NCBI GenBank assembly: GCA_007117945.1
Contig: SKTN01000290.1
Coordinates: forward strand, 1-6,917
Direction: 5' to 3'
DNA length: 6,917 bases
DNA from: Nitriliruptoraceae bacterium
GTDB taxonomy: Bacteria > Actinomycetota > Nitriliruptoria > Nitriliruptorales > Nitriliruptoraceae
The position numbers and the translations under genes were made by a program. How positions within the stretch are numbered: position 1 is the first letter of the stretch; the number at the start of each line of letters is the position of its first letter. Positions 1-6,862 of the stretch are shown here, in pieces. Below the pieces are notes generated by a model, which made no database searches, was not told the origin of the DNA, and saw nothing but the letters and a program-made list of their open reading frames with translations.

Positions 1-4
1 AGCC

Positions 5-916
5 GTGGGCCCGATGCACACCGAGGGGCGCTACGAGGACCGCGGCGGCCCCCTCGACGTGCTCAAGCGCTACGTGCTGGTCACCAAGCCCCGGATCATC
101 GAGCTGCTGCTGGTGACCACGGTGCCGGCCATGGTCGTCGCCGAGCAGGGCTGGCCGTCGACGTGGTTGGTGCTGGCGACCCTGATCGGTGGGACGCTGT
201 CGGCCGCCAGCGCCAACGCCCTGAACAACCACCTCGACCGCGACATCGACCGCCGCATGCGCCGGACCTCCGCGCGTCCCACGGCCGCCGATGAGATCGC
301 CCCCCAGGGCGCGCTGATCCTCGGTCTGGTGCTCGGGGTCCTCGGGTTCGTGTGGCTGACGGTGCTGGTGAACCTGGTGGCAGCGGCCCTGGCCACGGGC
401 GCGATCCTGTTCTACATCTTCGTCTACACCCTGGGCCTCAAGCGCCGCAGCTCCCAGGGCGTGGTCATCGGCGGCATCGCCGGCTGTGTCCCGGTGCTGA
501 CCGGGTGGGCCGCGGTCAGCGGCGGCTCCCTGAGCGACCCGCGTCCGTGGCTGCTGTTCGCCATCATGCTGTGGTGGCAGCCACCGCACTTCTGGGCGCT
601 GGCGATGAAGTACCGCGAGGACTACGCGGCGGCCGGCCTCCCAATGCTGCCCGTGACCCACGGCAACGAGGAGGCCACCCGCCAGATCCTGTTCTACAGC
701 TACCTGCTGCTGTCGATCGTGCTGCTGTACATCGCCGGGGCCCAGGCGGGATGGCTGTTCATCGTGCCGGCGCTGCTGCTCACGGGGATATGGCTGCTGC
801 TCGCCCATGAGCTGCGCCGCGCCGTGGACGTGCGCACGGCCATGCGGCTGTTCGGCTTCTCCACGGTGTGGCTGGCCCTGGTGTTCGTCGCCGCGGCCGT
901 CGACGCGGTGTTCTGA
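5..916 (+). CDS. ctaB: Heme o synthase (protoheme IX farnesyltransferase), possibly 5'-incomplete
   Basis: This polytopic membrane prenyltransferase of the UbiA family transfers farnesyl from farnesyl diphosphate to heme b, giving heme o for heme-copper oxidases. Numbering from the GTG at 5, the first Asp-rich motif is N74-x3-D78-x3-D82 followed by RRMRRT. The second conserved block is YTLGLKRRS (141-149) and VVIGGIAGCVPVLTGW (153-168). WWQPPHFWALAMKYREDY starts at W190 and is followed by an AGLPMLPV stretch. Several hydrophobic segments fill the rest, and about 300 residues is normal for the family. Two positions differ from common family members: Q192 where WTPPHFW is usual, and G152 where Asn often precedes VIGG. 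The frame is open to the window edge; GTG at 5 and ATG at 14 both lack a visible Shine-Dalgarno, so the real start may lie upstream. No cox or ctaA gene is visible here. The family call is secure; only the start is uncertain. Confidence 0.95.
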   Translation: MGPMHTEGRYEDRGGPLDVLKRYVLVTKPRIIELLLVTTVPAMVVAEQGWPSTWLVLATLIGGTLSAASANALNNHLDRDIDRRMRRTSARPTAADEIAPQGALILGLVLGVLGFVWLTVLVNLVAAALATGAILFYIFVYTLGLKRRSSQGVVIGGIAGCVPVLTGWAAVSGGSLSDPRPWLLFAIMLWWQPPHFWALAMKYREDYAAAGLPMLPVTHGNEEATRQILFYSYLLLSIVLLYIAGAQAGWLFIVPALLLTGIWLLLAHELRRAVDVRTAMRLFGFSTVWLALVFVAAAVDAVF

Positions 917-933
917 CCCGGCTCTGGCGGAGG

Positions 934-955
934 GCGCACCCCGATCCGGGGGCGC
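934..955 (+). terminator. Possible weak terminator hairpin after the heme o synthase gene
   Basis: GCGC (934-937) plus CCCC (939-942) can pair with GGGG (948-951) plus GCGC (952-955), leaving a bulged A at 938 and a five-base loop. An alternative pairing uses CGCACC (935-940) with GGTGCG (956-961). It lies 18 bases after the stop codon, but there is no T-tract, and fortuitous hairpins are common in DNA this GC-rich. Confidence 0.3.
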
Positions 956-1059
956 GGTGCGGTCCGCGGGGAGGTGCTGTCCGGCCCCGGGGGAGCGGCG
1001 CTCTGGTCACGGGGGGGCCTGCCGCCGAGGGGTGCGCACGTGGTGGCCGTGCGGGTCAG

Positions 1060-1065
1060 TAGGGT
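1060..1065 (+). promoter_or_regulatory. Possible -10 element for the F420-dependent oxidoreductase gene
   Basis: TAGGGT fits the loose actinobacterial TANNNT pattern and lies 29 bases before the GTG start, in a 178-bp gap otherwise holding nothing recognisable apart from the hairpin near 934-961. No convincing -35 is present at 16-18 bases upstream, so this is only a candidate. Confidence 0.25.
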
Positions 1066-1084
1066 CGTGCCTCCCCTCCAGGAC

Positions 1085-1089
1085 AGGAG
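1085..1089 (+). promoter_or_regulatory. Ribosome binding site AGGAG that fixes the GTG start at 1095
   Basis: AGGAG ends five bases before GTG at 1095. The open frame extends back to about 807, but that upstream part overlaps the heme o synthase gene and has no family similarity. This site and the MARCKVGVQLHPQ amino terminus together support 1095 as the start. Confidence 0.75.
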
Positions 1090-1094
1090 CCGAG

Positions 1095-1856
1095 GTGGCA
1101 CGCTGCAAGGTCGGTGTCCAACTGCACCCCCAGGCGACCACGACCGCGGCGCTGCTCGACGCCGCGCGGCGGGTCGACGAGGCCGGGTTCGACAGCCTGT
1201 GGACCTGGGATCACTTCTTCCCCCTCTACGGCGACGCGGACGCCGCCCACTTCGAGGGTGTCACCCTGCTCACGGCCTTCGCCGTGGTCACCGAGCAGGT
1301 CCAGCTCGGCAACCTCGTGGCCTCCACCTCCTACCGCAACCCGCACCTGCTGGCTGACATGGTCCGCACGATCGACCACCTCAGCGGCGGCCGCGCGGTC
1401 CTCGGGATCGGGGCGGGCTGGTTCCAGCGGGACTACGAGGAGTACGAGTTCCCCTACGGCACCGGCGCCGCGCGCCTGCGCGACCTCGAGGCCGACCTGT
1501 TCCGGATCCGCAAGCGACTGGCCGCGCTCACCCCGCCCCCCGCGGGAGCGTTGCCGCTGCTGATCGGCGGTGGGGGCGAGAAGGTCACCTTGCGGCTGAC
1601 CGCGACCTACGCCGACATCTGGAACGGCATCGGTGAGCCCGAGCTGATGGGCCACAAGAACGCGGTGCTGGACCGGTGGTGTGCGGAGCTCGGCCGTGAC
1701 CCGGCTGAGATCGAGCGCAGCGTGCTGATCAGCGCGGAGCAGGCGCAGCGGTGGGAGGAGTACGTCGAGGTGGGCGTCGACCACCTGATGGTCGGGTGCG
1801 CCGACCCCTTCGACCTCGAGCCGGCGTTGCGGCTGCTGGAGGCCACGCGCGCCTGA
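1095..1856 (+). CDS. Luciferase-like (LLM class) F420-dependent oxidoreductase, Rv1855c type
   Basis: This is a predicted cytosolic TIM-barrel flavin/deazaflavin oxidoreductase of the luciferase-like monooxygenase class, 253 residues. Numbering from GTG 1095, KVGVQLHPQ (5-13) forms the first strand. SLWTWDHFFPLYG (34-46) is the hallmark of the Rv1855c-like group. STSYRNPHLLADM (77-89), HLSGGRAVLGIGAGW (95-109), LPLLIGGGGEKVTLRLTATYADIWN (153-177) and a C-terminal VGVDHLMVG (227-235) follow in the usual order. Members of this group are generally assigned coenzyme F420 as cofactor; the substrate cannot be told from sequence. The protein is toward the short end for the class, although the core motifs are all present. 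It stands alone, 178 bp after the heme gene and before the repeat island, so neighbours give no hint of pathway. Family confidence is high; specific reaction unknown. Confidence 0.9.
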   Translation: MARCKVGVQLHPQATTTAALLDAARRVDEAGFDSLWTWDHFFPLYGDADAAHFEGVTLLTAFAVVTEQVQLGNLVASTSYRNPHLLADMVRTIDHLSGGRAVLGIGAGWFQRDYEEYEFPYGTGAARLRDLEADLFRIRKRLAALTPPPAGALPLLIGGGGEKVTLRLTATYADIWNGIGEPELMGHKNAVLDRWCAELGRDPAEIERSVLISAEQAQRWEEYVEVGVDHLMVGCADPFDLEPALRLLEATRA

Positions 1857-1860
1857 GCTG

Positions 1861-1916
1861 GCGGTGCCGGCCGGGGCGGTAGAGGCCGGCTGGCGTCCGC
1901 GGTGCCAGGCCGGGGC
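1861..1916. repeat. Imperfect direct repeat just after the oxidoreductase gene
   Basis: GCGGTGCCGGCCGGGGC (1861-1877) recurs as GCGGTGCCAGGCCGGGGC (1899-1916), differing by one inserted A and one shifted base, 38 bases apart. It leads into a short GGCCC/GGGCC hairpin (1920-1924 with 1929-1933, loop GACC). These could serve as the 3' end of the oxidoreductase transcript, but there is no T-tract. Otherwise nothing gene-like is seen in 1857-1936. Confidence 0.45.
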
Positions 1917-1936
1917 TATGGCCCGACCGGGCCGGT

Positions 1937-2067
1937 GAGGTGGCTGTCCAGGGGTCGCTGGTTCGGGGGGTCCGTTCCGGGGTGGCCTGCTGCGGGGTGG
2001 TCGGTTGCTGGCGGACGGTCTCGGGGTGGCCGGTAAGGGGGTGGTCGGTCCCGGGGTGGTCGGTTCC
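1937..2067. repeat. Degenerate 14-15 bp tandem repeat array, about nine units
   Basis: Units begin at about 1937, 1951, 1965, 1979, 1994, 2009, 2023, 2038 and 2053, with lengths 14 or 15. The best-conserved form is GGGGTGGTCGGTTCC (2053-2067), with close copies at 2038 (ends CCC), 1994 (ends TGC) and 2023 (GGGGTGGCCGGTAAG). The 1937-1978 and 2009 units are degenerate. The + strand carries seven runs of four or more G and no run of four C. The last unit is also the left arm of the first hairpin at 2055, so array and hairpin share sequence. No coding potential is convincing in either strand. Function unknown. Confidence 0.75.
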
Positions 2068-2094
2068 TGGGCGTCCGCCCAGGAACCGACCACC
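2055..2094. repeat. Long perfect hairpin 1 (18-bp arms, 4-nt loop)
   Basis: The left arm GGTGGTCGGTTCCTGGGC (2055-2072) is the exact reverse complement of 2077-2094, around the loop GTCC. It is a very stable structure in a non-coding gap, with no T-tract after it. It could be a terminator for the upstream oxidoreductase gene, an extragenic palindrome, or a protein-binding or RNA structure. Its relationship to hairpin 2 suggests a repeated element. Confidence 0.9.
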
Positions 2095-2107
2095 AACGCC
2101 GCCTCAT

Positions 2108-2119
2108 CCGGTGCACCGG
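2108..2119. repeat. 12-bp perfect palindrome between the two hairpins
   Basis: CCGGTGCACCGG is its own reverse complement. It sits 13 bases after hairpin 1 and 7 bases before hairpin 2. It could be a dimeric protein-binding site or part of a composite palindromic element. No known operator is recognised. Confidence 0.55.
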
Positions 2120-2126
2120 CTCCGGG

Positions 2127-2166
2127 GGTGGCTGTTCCCTGGGCTCCTGCCCAGGGAACAGCCACC
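2127..2166. repeat. Long perfect hairpin 2 (18-bp arms, 4-nt loop)
   Basis: The left arm GGTGGCTGTTCCCTGGGC (2127-2144) is the exact reverse complement of 2149-2166, around the loop TCCT. It has the same arm length, loop size and end sequences (GGTGG at the base, TGGGC at the tip) as hairpin 1. It differs at arm positions 6, 7, 9 and 11, each compensated on the opposite arm. That pattern indicates two diverged copies kept as hairpins. Confidence 0.9.
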
Positions 2167-2221
2167 GGACGGGTTGGGGGCGGGGAGCAGGCCTCGGGGG
2201 AGGGCCACCGGACGGGTTGGG
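2161..2221. repeat. 18-bp exact direct repeat pair
   Basis: GCCACCGGACGGGTTGGG occurs at 2161-2178 and again at 2204-2221, a 43-bp period. The first copy begins inside the right arm of hairpin 2 (2161-2166). The second stands free before the TetR promoter region. Confidence 0.85.
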
Positions 2222-2291
2222 TGCCGGGACCCGGGCCGAAGGGCGCCAGGCGCCGGTTCGCTCCGGGGGAACCGGTGGTGACGGACGTCCC

Positions 2292-2320
2292 TTGACAGGG
2301 ATTAAACGCAAGTTCAGTAT
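2292..2320 (+). promoter_or_regulatory. Promoter of the TetR-ABC transporter operon
   Basis: A consensus -35 TTGACA (2292-2297) is followed by a 17-base spacer and a weak -10, CAGTAT (2315-2320). An alternative TATGCT at 2318 would need a 20-base spacer. Transcription from the 17-base arrangement would start near 2327-2328, at the A of the ATG at 2328, implying a leaderless transcript. The -10 is buried in the operator dyad, so repressor binding would block polymerase. Confidence 0.65.
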
Positions 2321-2327
2321 GCTGAAC
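2312..2327. promoter_or_regulatory. Operator dyad for the TetR regulator
   Basis: GTTCAG (2312-2317) and CTGAAC (2322-2327) form a perfect inverted repeat around TATG. It overlaps the -10 region and directly abuts the regulator's start codon, the usual arrangement for autorepression by a TetR-family protein. Further half-sites in the same phase occur at 2332 (GTTCAA) and, more weakly, at 2302 (TTAAAC). Assignment to the adjacent regulator is inference from position and symmetry. Confidence 0.75.
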
Positions 2328-3073
2328 ATGAGTTCAACCGCTGCCGGATCCGCCACGGCCGATGACCGGTCCACCGCCGCCCGCATCCGCGACGCGGCGA
2401 TCGAGGCCTTCGCCGAGGCCGGCGTCGACGCCACCTCGGTGCGTGCCATCGCGGCCCGGGCCGGGGTGTCGGCGGCGCTGGTGATCCACCACTTCGGCTC
2501 GAAGGAGCAGCTCAGGGTCGCCTGTGACGAGCACGTCGCCGCCAGCGTCCGTGTCCAGAAGGCGGCAGCCATGCGCCAGGGGCCCGGGATGGACGTCCTG
2601 GCGGCGCTGCGGGCCCGGGATGCCGCCCCTCCGCTGCTCGCCTACCTGGCGCGGACCCTGACCGACGGTTCCCCCCACGTGGAGGAGCTGCTCGATGAGC
2701 TGGTGGACGACGCGGCCGGGTACCTGCAGGACGGCATCGACAACGGGGTGCTGCGCCCCGTGGAGGACGTGCGGGGGCTCGCGGCCCTGCTGACGGTGTG
2801 GTCGCTGGGTGCCGTGGTGCTCCATGACCACACCCGGCGTCTGCTCGGTGCCGATCTGCTCGCCGGTGGTGCGGCGGCGATCCCCTACCTCGCGCCGGCG
2901 CTGGAGCTGTTCGCCGGCGGGATCCTGACCGACGCCGCCGGGCGCTCGATGCGCGCGCAGCTGCGCCAGGCCACCGACCCCGCCCAAGCGACCGACCCCG
3001 AACCTGCCTCCGCCACCGACCCCGAGCCGGGGATCGACAGCGGCGACGACCTGACGACCGATGGAGGACGTCG

Positions 3074-3077
<4 letters not shown>
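2328..3077 (+). CDS. TetR-family repressor of the adjacent ABC exporter (Rv1219c/RaaS-like)
   Basis: This is a 249-residue cytosolic DNA-binding regulator. The TetR_N domain spans about residues 17-63, with the helix-turn-helix in SVRAIAARAGVSAALVIHHFGSKEQL (37-62). The AALVIHHFGSKE stretch and following ACDEHVA closely recall mycobacterial Rv1219c (RaaS), which also precedes a two-gene ABC exporter (recalled, not searched). Residues from about 70 to 210 are the helical ligand-binding and dimerisation part. The C-terminal tail from about 214 is acidic and repetitive, with ATDP at 215, 221 and 229, and is probably disordered. I chose ATG 2328 because it fits a leaderless start. ATG 2319 would also be in frame but lies within the -10 and operator, and neither start has a Shine-Dalgarno. 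It overlaps the ATPase gene by ATGA. It likely represses its own operon; ligand unknown. Confidence 0.9.
3063..3067 (+). promoter_or_regulatory. Ribosome binding site of the ABC ATPase gene, inside the TetR gene
   Basis: GGAGG ends six bases before ATG 3074, within the last codons of the regulator gene. With the ATGA stop-start overlap (3074-3077) it supports translational coupling of repressor and ATPase. Confidence 0.75.
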
Positions 3078-4001
<924 letters not shown>

Positions 4002-4012
<11 letters not shown>

Positions 4013-4889
4013 GACCACCGACCACGCCGGAGCGGCATCGACACACTCCGCACCGCCGGCGCCGGGATCGCCGCTTGAGCAGACGGGCGCCTACCGCGGG
4101 GCAGCGGTCCTCGGCTGGGTCCTGTCCCAGCACCGGCGCGCCCTGCTGCTGTGGGGGCTCGCCGTGGCCGTCGTCGCCGCGATCTACGTCAGCTTCTACC
4201 CCGCCATGGGTGACACCGGGGAACTCGAGGCGCTGGTCGAGGGGCTCCCCGACGGGCTGATCGCCGCGCTCGGCTACGACGGGATCGGCACCGCCGCGGG
4301 CTACCTCGAGAGCACGGTGTTCGGGCTGCTCGCACCGATCCTGCTGCTGGTCTTCGCCCTGGCCTTCGCGGCGCGGCTGATCGCCGGTGAGGAGGAGTCC
4401 GGCGAACTCGAGCTCGAGCTGACCGCGCCCGTGGGCCGTCGCCGCGTCTACCTGGAGCGTGCCGTCGCCCTGGCCATCGCGGTGAGCTGGCTCGGTGTCG
4501 TCACGGGCACGGTCTCCCTCCTCCTGGTCGCCGCACTCGACCTCGAGGTGGCGGCCTGGCCCCTGGTCACGACCACCGTCGGCCTCATCCTGCTGGTGCT
4601 CGCGATGGCCGCCATCAGCTACGCCGTCGGCGCCGCCACGGGGCGGCGGGCGTGGGCGCTGGGCGCCGGGGCCGGTGTGGCCGTGGCCGGCTACATGGCC
4701 AACGCCCTGGCCCCGCTACTGGAGGACGGTGCCTGGTTGGCGCGGCTCTCGCCCTTCGCCTGGTACCTCAGCGAGGACCCCCTGGTGCACGGTCTGCGCG
4801 GTGCCGGCGCCGCCGGCCTGCTCGTCGTGGCCGTGGTCGCCATCGTGGTGGGCCTCCTCGCCTACGAGCGGCGCGACCTCGGTGTGTGA
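4002..4889 (+). CDS. ABC-2 type permease, six-helix partner of the upstream ATPase
   Basis: This 295-residue integral membrane protein has a polar, probably cytosolic N-terminus of about 45 residues, rich in Ala, Pro and Thr. Six hydrophobic segments follow at roughly 47-66, 104-127, 153-178, 186-210, 217-236 and 269-287. The loop after segment two carries AGEEESGELELELTAPVGRRRVYLERA (128-154), the conserved cytosolic E-rich/PVxR motif of ABC-2 permeases, where the ATPase is expected to dock. The gene begins inside the ATPase gene (11-bp overlap) with an excellent ribosome binding site. One six-helix copy implies a homodimer of permeases with two ATPases; mycobacterial Rv1217c, as I recall it, is about twice as long. 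The substrate cannot be deduced. No other transporter component or processing enzyme lies nearby. Confidence 0.9.
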
Positions 4890-4954
4890 GCGCCTGCGGT
4901 CGCGGGGGTCTTGACCTCGGCGCCGTCCTCGGCTGAGGTGCCCGTCCTCTGAGG

Positions 4955-4960
4955 GAGAGG
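4955..4960 (+). promoter_or_regulatory. Ribosome binding site supporting the GTG start at 4968
   Basis: GAGAGG ends seven bases before GTG 4968. The alternative in-frame ATG at 4983 has only TGGAGG 16 bases upstream, which is too far. CCTCT at 4946-4950 is complementary to AGAGG (4956-4960), so a small hairpin could partly mask the site. Confidence 0.6.
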
Positions 4961-4967
4961 TGGAGGC

Positions 4968-6839
4968 GTGGCGGATACGACGATGGCGGTACGCGAGGAA
5001 CTCCTGGCACGAACGGAGGGCCGGACCCTGCTGGACGTCTTCGCGGCCACCTGCGACGCCAACTGGAACAAGGTGGCGTTGCAGGTCAAGGAGGGGGAGG
5101 GGTTCAGGACCCACACCTGGGGCCAGTACCGCCAGGAGGCCAGCCGGGTGGCCATGGCGCTGCGGCGGCGCGGGGTGACCCACGGCGACCACGTGGCCCT
5201 GATGATGACCAACCGGCCCGAGCACGTGATCGCCGACATCGGCGTGCTGATGGCGGGAGGGGTGCCCGTCTCGGTCTACAACACCCTGGCCGCCGACCAG
5301 ATCGCCTACATCGCCGACAACTGCGCCGCGCAGGTGGCGATCGTGGAGGACGCCTCCTTCCTGGCCACCTGGCAGGCCGTGGCCGATCGTCTCCCCGAGC
5401 TGCAGGCGATCGTGGTCCTCGAGCCGGGGGAGTCGACGGAGCCGGCGGTGCCGGCGGACGGCCCGGAGGTCCTCAGCTACGCGCAGCTGCTGGCCGAGGG
5501 GGAGCAGGCCCTTCAGACCCGACAGGGGGAGCTGGAGAACAGCTGGCGTGCGGTGCGCCCCGACGACCCCGTCACCCTGATCTACACCTCCGGTACCACC
5601 GGCCCGCCCAAGGGTGTGGTCATCACCCACCGCGGGCTGCTCTACCAGTTGGCCGTGGTGATGGACCTGCTGGACATCCGCTCCGGCAACCGCGGCATCT
5701 CCTACCTGCCCCTTGCCCACATCGCCGAGCGGATGACCACCCACTACGTCGGCATCCGTGCCGGGGGCACCATCGCCTTCGTGCAGGACGTCGCCGAGGT
5801 GCTGCCCACCCTGCAGGAGGCGCGCCCCCACATCTTCATGGCGGTCCCGCGGGTGTGGGAGAAGATGCACACCCGCATCACCGCCAAGATCCACGAGACG
5901 GAGAACGAGCGCAAGCGTGCCCTGGCGCTCAAGGCCATCGAGGTCGGCACCGCCAAGGTGCGGGCGGAGCTCGCGGGGCGTACCCCCTCGCGCAAGGTCC
6001 GCCTGCAGCACGCGGTGTTCGACCGCCTGGTGTTCGCCAAGATCCGCGCGGGGCTCGGGCTCGACGAGCTGCGCTACGCCCTGTCCGGTGCCGCCCCGAT
6101 CAGCGCGGAGCTGCTGACCTTCTTCGCCGCCATCGGCATCGAGATCCTCGAGGTCTACGGCATGACCGAGTCGACGGCGGTGATCACCGCCAACACGCCC
6201 GGCCAGGTGCGGATCGGCACCGTGGGGCCACCCCTGCCGGGCATCGAGGTGCACATCGCCGATGACGGGGAGCTGCTGGCCCGTGGCCCCATCATCACCC
6301 CGGGCTACCTCAACCGCCCGGAGGCCACCGCGGAGGCGATCGACGCCGAGGGCTGGTTGCACACCGGCGACCTGGCCACGATGGACGAGCACGGTGCCGT
6401 GCGCATCGTCGGGCGCAAGAAGGAGCTGATCATCACCGCCGGCGGCAAGAACCTCTCGCCCAACAACATCGAGGAGTCCATCAAGCAGCGCTCACCGGTG
6501 ATCGGACAGCTGTGCGCCATCGGTGACGAGCGCCCCTTCGTCGCCGCGCTGGTGGTGCTGGACGCGGAGGCACTGCCGACCTGGGCGGAGCAGCGCGGCC
6601 TCGCGTTCGCCTCCATGGAGGCCGCCGCACAGCATCCCGAGGTCCGCGCCGAGGTGCAGCGCGCCGTCGACGCGGGCAACGCCGAGCTCGCCCGGGTCGA
6701 GCAGGTCAAGGCCTGGCGCATCGTGCCCGCGGAGTGGACCGCGGAGTCCGAGGAGCTCACCCCGTCGCTGAAGCTGAAGCGGAACGTGATCCACAGCAAG
6801 TACGCCGAGGTGATCGAGGAGCTCTACACCCGGGTGTGA
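4968..6839 (+). CDS. Long-chain acyl-CoA synthetase (AMP-forming), FadD15/COG1022 type
   Basis: This 623-residue adenylate-forming enzyme activates fatty acids with ATP to acyl-AMP and then acyl-CoA, in the cytosol or at the membrane face. The phosphate loop is YTSGTTGPPKG (206-216). LPLAHIAERM (247-256) and VPRVWEKMHTRI (293-304) are typical of long-chain synthetases. The adenine-contacting motif is YGMTEST (397-403), the ribose-binding Asp is D468 in GWLHTGD, and the hinge region is GRKKELIITAGGKNLSP (482-498). The C-terminal lysine motif is TPSLKLKR (598-605), with K602 the likely catalytic residue. Length and motif order are normal for COG1022 members. It starts 78 bp after the permease; whether it is read from the transporter operon or its own promoter is unclear, as no terminator or good promoter was found in the gap. 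Chain-length preference cannot be read from sequence. Confidence 0.93.
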   Translation: MADTTMAVREELLARTEGRTLLDVFAATCDANWNKVALQVKEGEGFRTHTWGQYRQEASRVAMALRRRGVTHGDHVALMMTNRPEHVIADIGVLMAGGVPVSVYNTLAADQIAYIADNCAAQVAIVEDASFLATWQAVADRLPELQAIVVLEPGESTEPAVPADGPEVLSYAQLLAEGEQALQTRQGELENSWRAVRPDDPVTLIYTSGTTGPPKGVVITHRGLLYQLAVVMDLLDIRSGNRGISYLPLAHIAERMTTHYVGIRAGGTIAFVQDVAEVLPTLQEARPHIFMAVPRVWEKMHTRITAKIHETENERKRALALKAIEVGTAKVRAELAGRTPSRKVRLQHAVFDRLVFAKIRAGLGLDELRYALSGAAPISAELLTFFAAIGIEILEVYGMTESTAVITANTPGQVRIGTVGPPLPGIEVHIADDGELLARGPIITPGYLNRPEATAEAIDAEGWLHTGDLATMDEHGAVRIVGRKKELIITAGGKNLSPNNIEESIKQRSPVIGQLCAIGDERPFVAALVVLDAEALPTWAEQRGLAFASMEAAAQHPEVRAEVQRAVDAGNAELARVEQVKAWRIVPAEWTAESEELTPSLKLKRNVIHSKYAEVIEELYTRV

Positions 6840-6862
6840 CGCAGCCTGGCCCGGACATGCAG

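Noticed and set aside
1056..2165. Long minus-strand open frame of 369 codons across the oxidoreductase gene and repeat island
   Set aside because: It is the antisense of a well-supported gene, and its N-terminal part is low-complexity Pro/Arg/Ala encoded by the repeats. Long antisense frames are expected at this GC content.
2224..2234. CCGGG-A-CCCGG odd palindrome
   Set aside because: The one-base centre cannot form a hairpin as drawn, and short G/C palindromes are expected by chance here.
2253..2275. CCGGTTC/GAACCGG inverted repeat with a nine-base loop upstream of the TetR promoter
   Set aside because: The arms are only seven bases in very GC-rich DNA, the site is unrelated to the GTTCAG operator, and nothing else supports a role.
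1940..2295. Plus-strand open frames in the repeat island
   Set aside because: They encode repeat-derived Gly/Val/Pro/Arg-rich peptides with no clear ribosome binding site or domain, and the hairpins account for the sequence better.
2217..2327. Extended TetR start at GTG 2217
   Set aside because: It would place the promoter and operator inside the gene and add 37 residues unlike TetR N-termini.
4911..4939. TTGACC (4911-4916) with TGAGGT 17 bases later as a promoter for the acyl-CoA synthetase gene
   Set aside because: The -35-like hexamer is good but TGAGGT is a poor -10 and no TANNNT is nearby, so it is not supported well enough to annotate.
4716..6392. Minus-strand open frame of 558 codons opposite the permease and acyl-CoA synthetase
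   Set aside because: It is a GC-rich shadow in His/Gly/Asp-rich composition with no recognisable domain. The + strand has full family motifs throughout.
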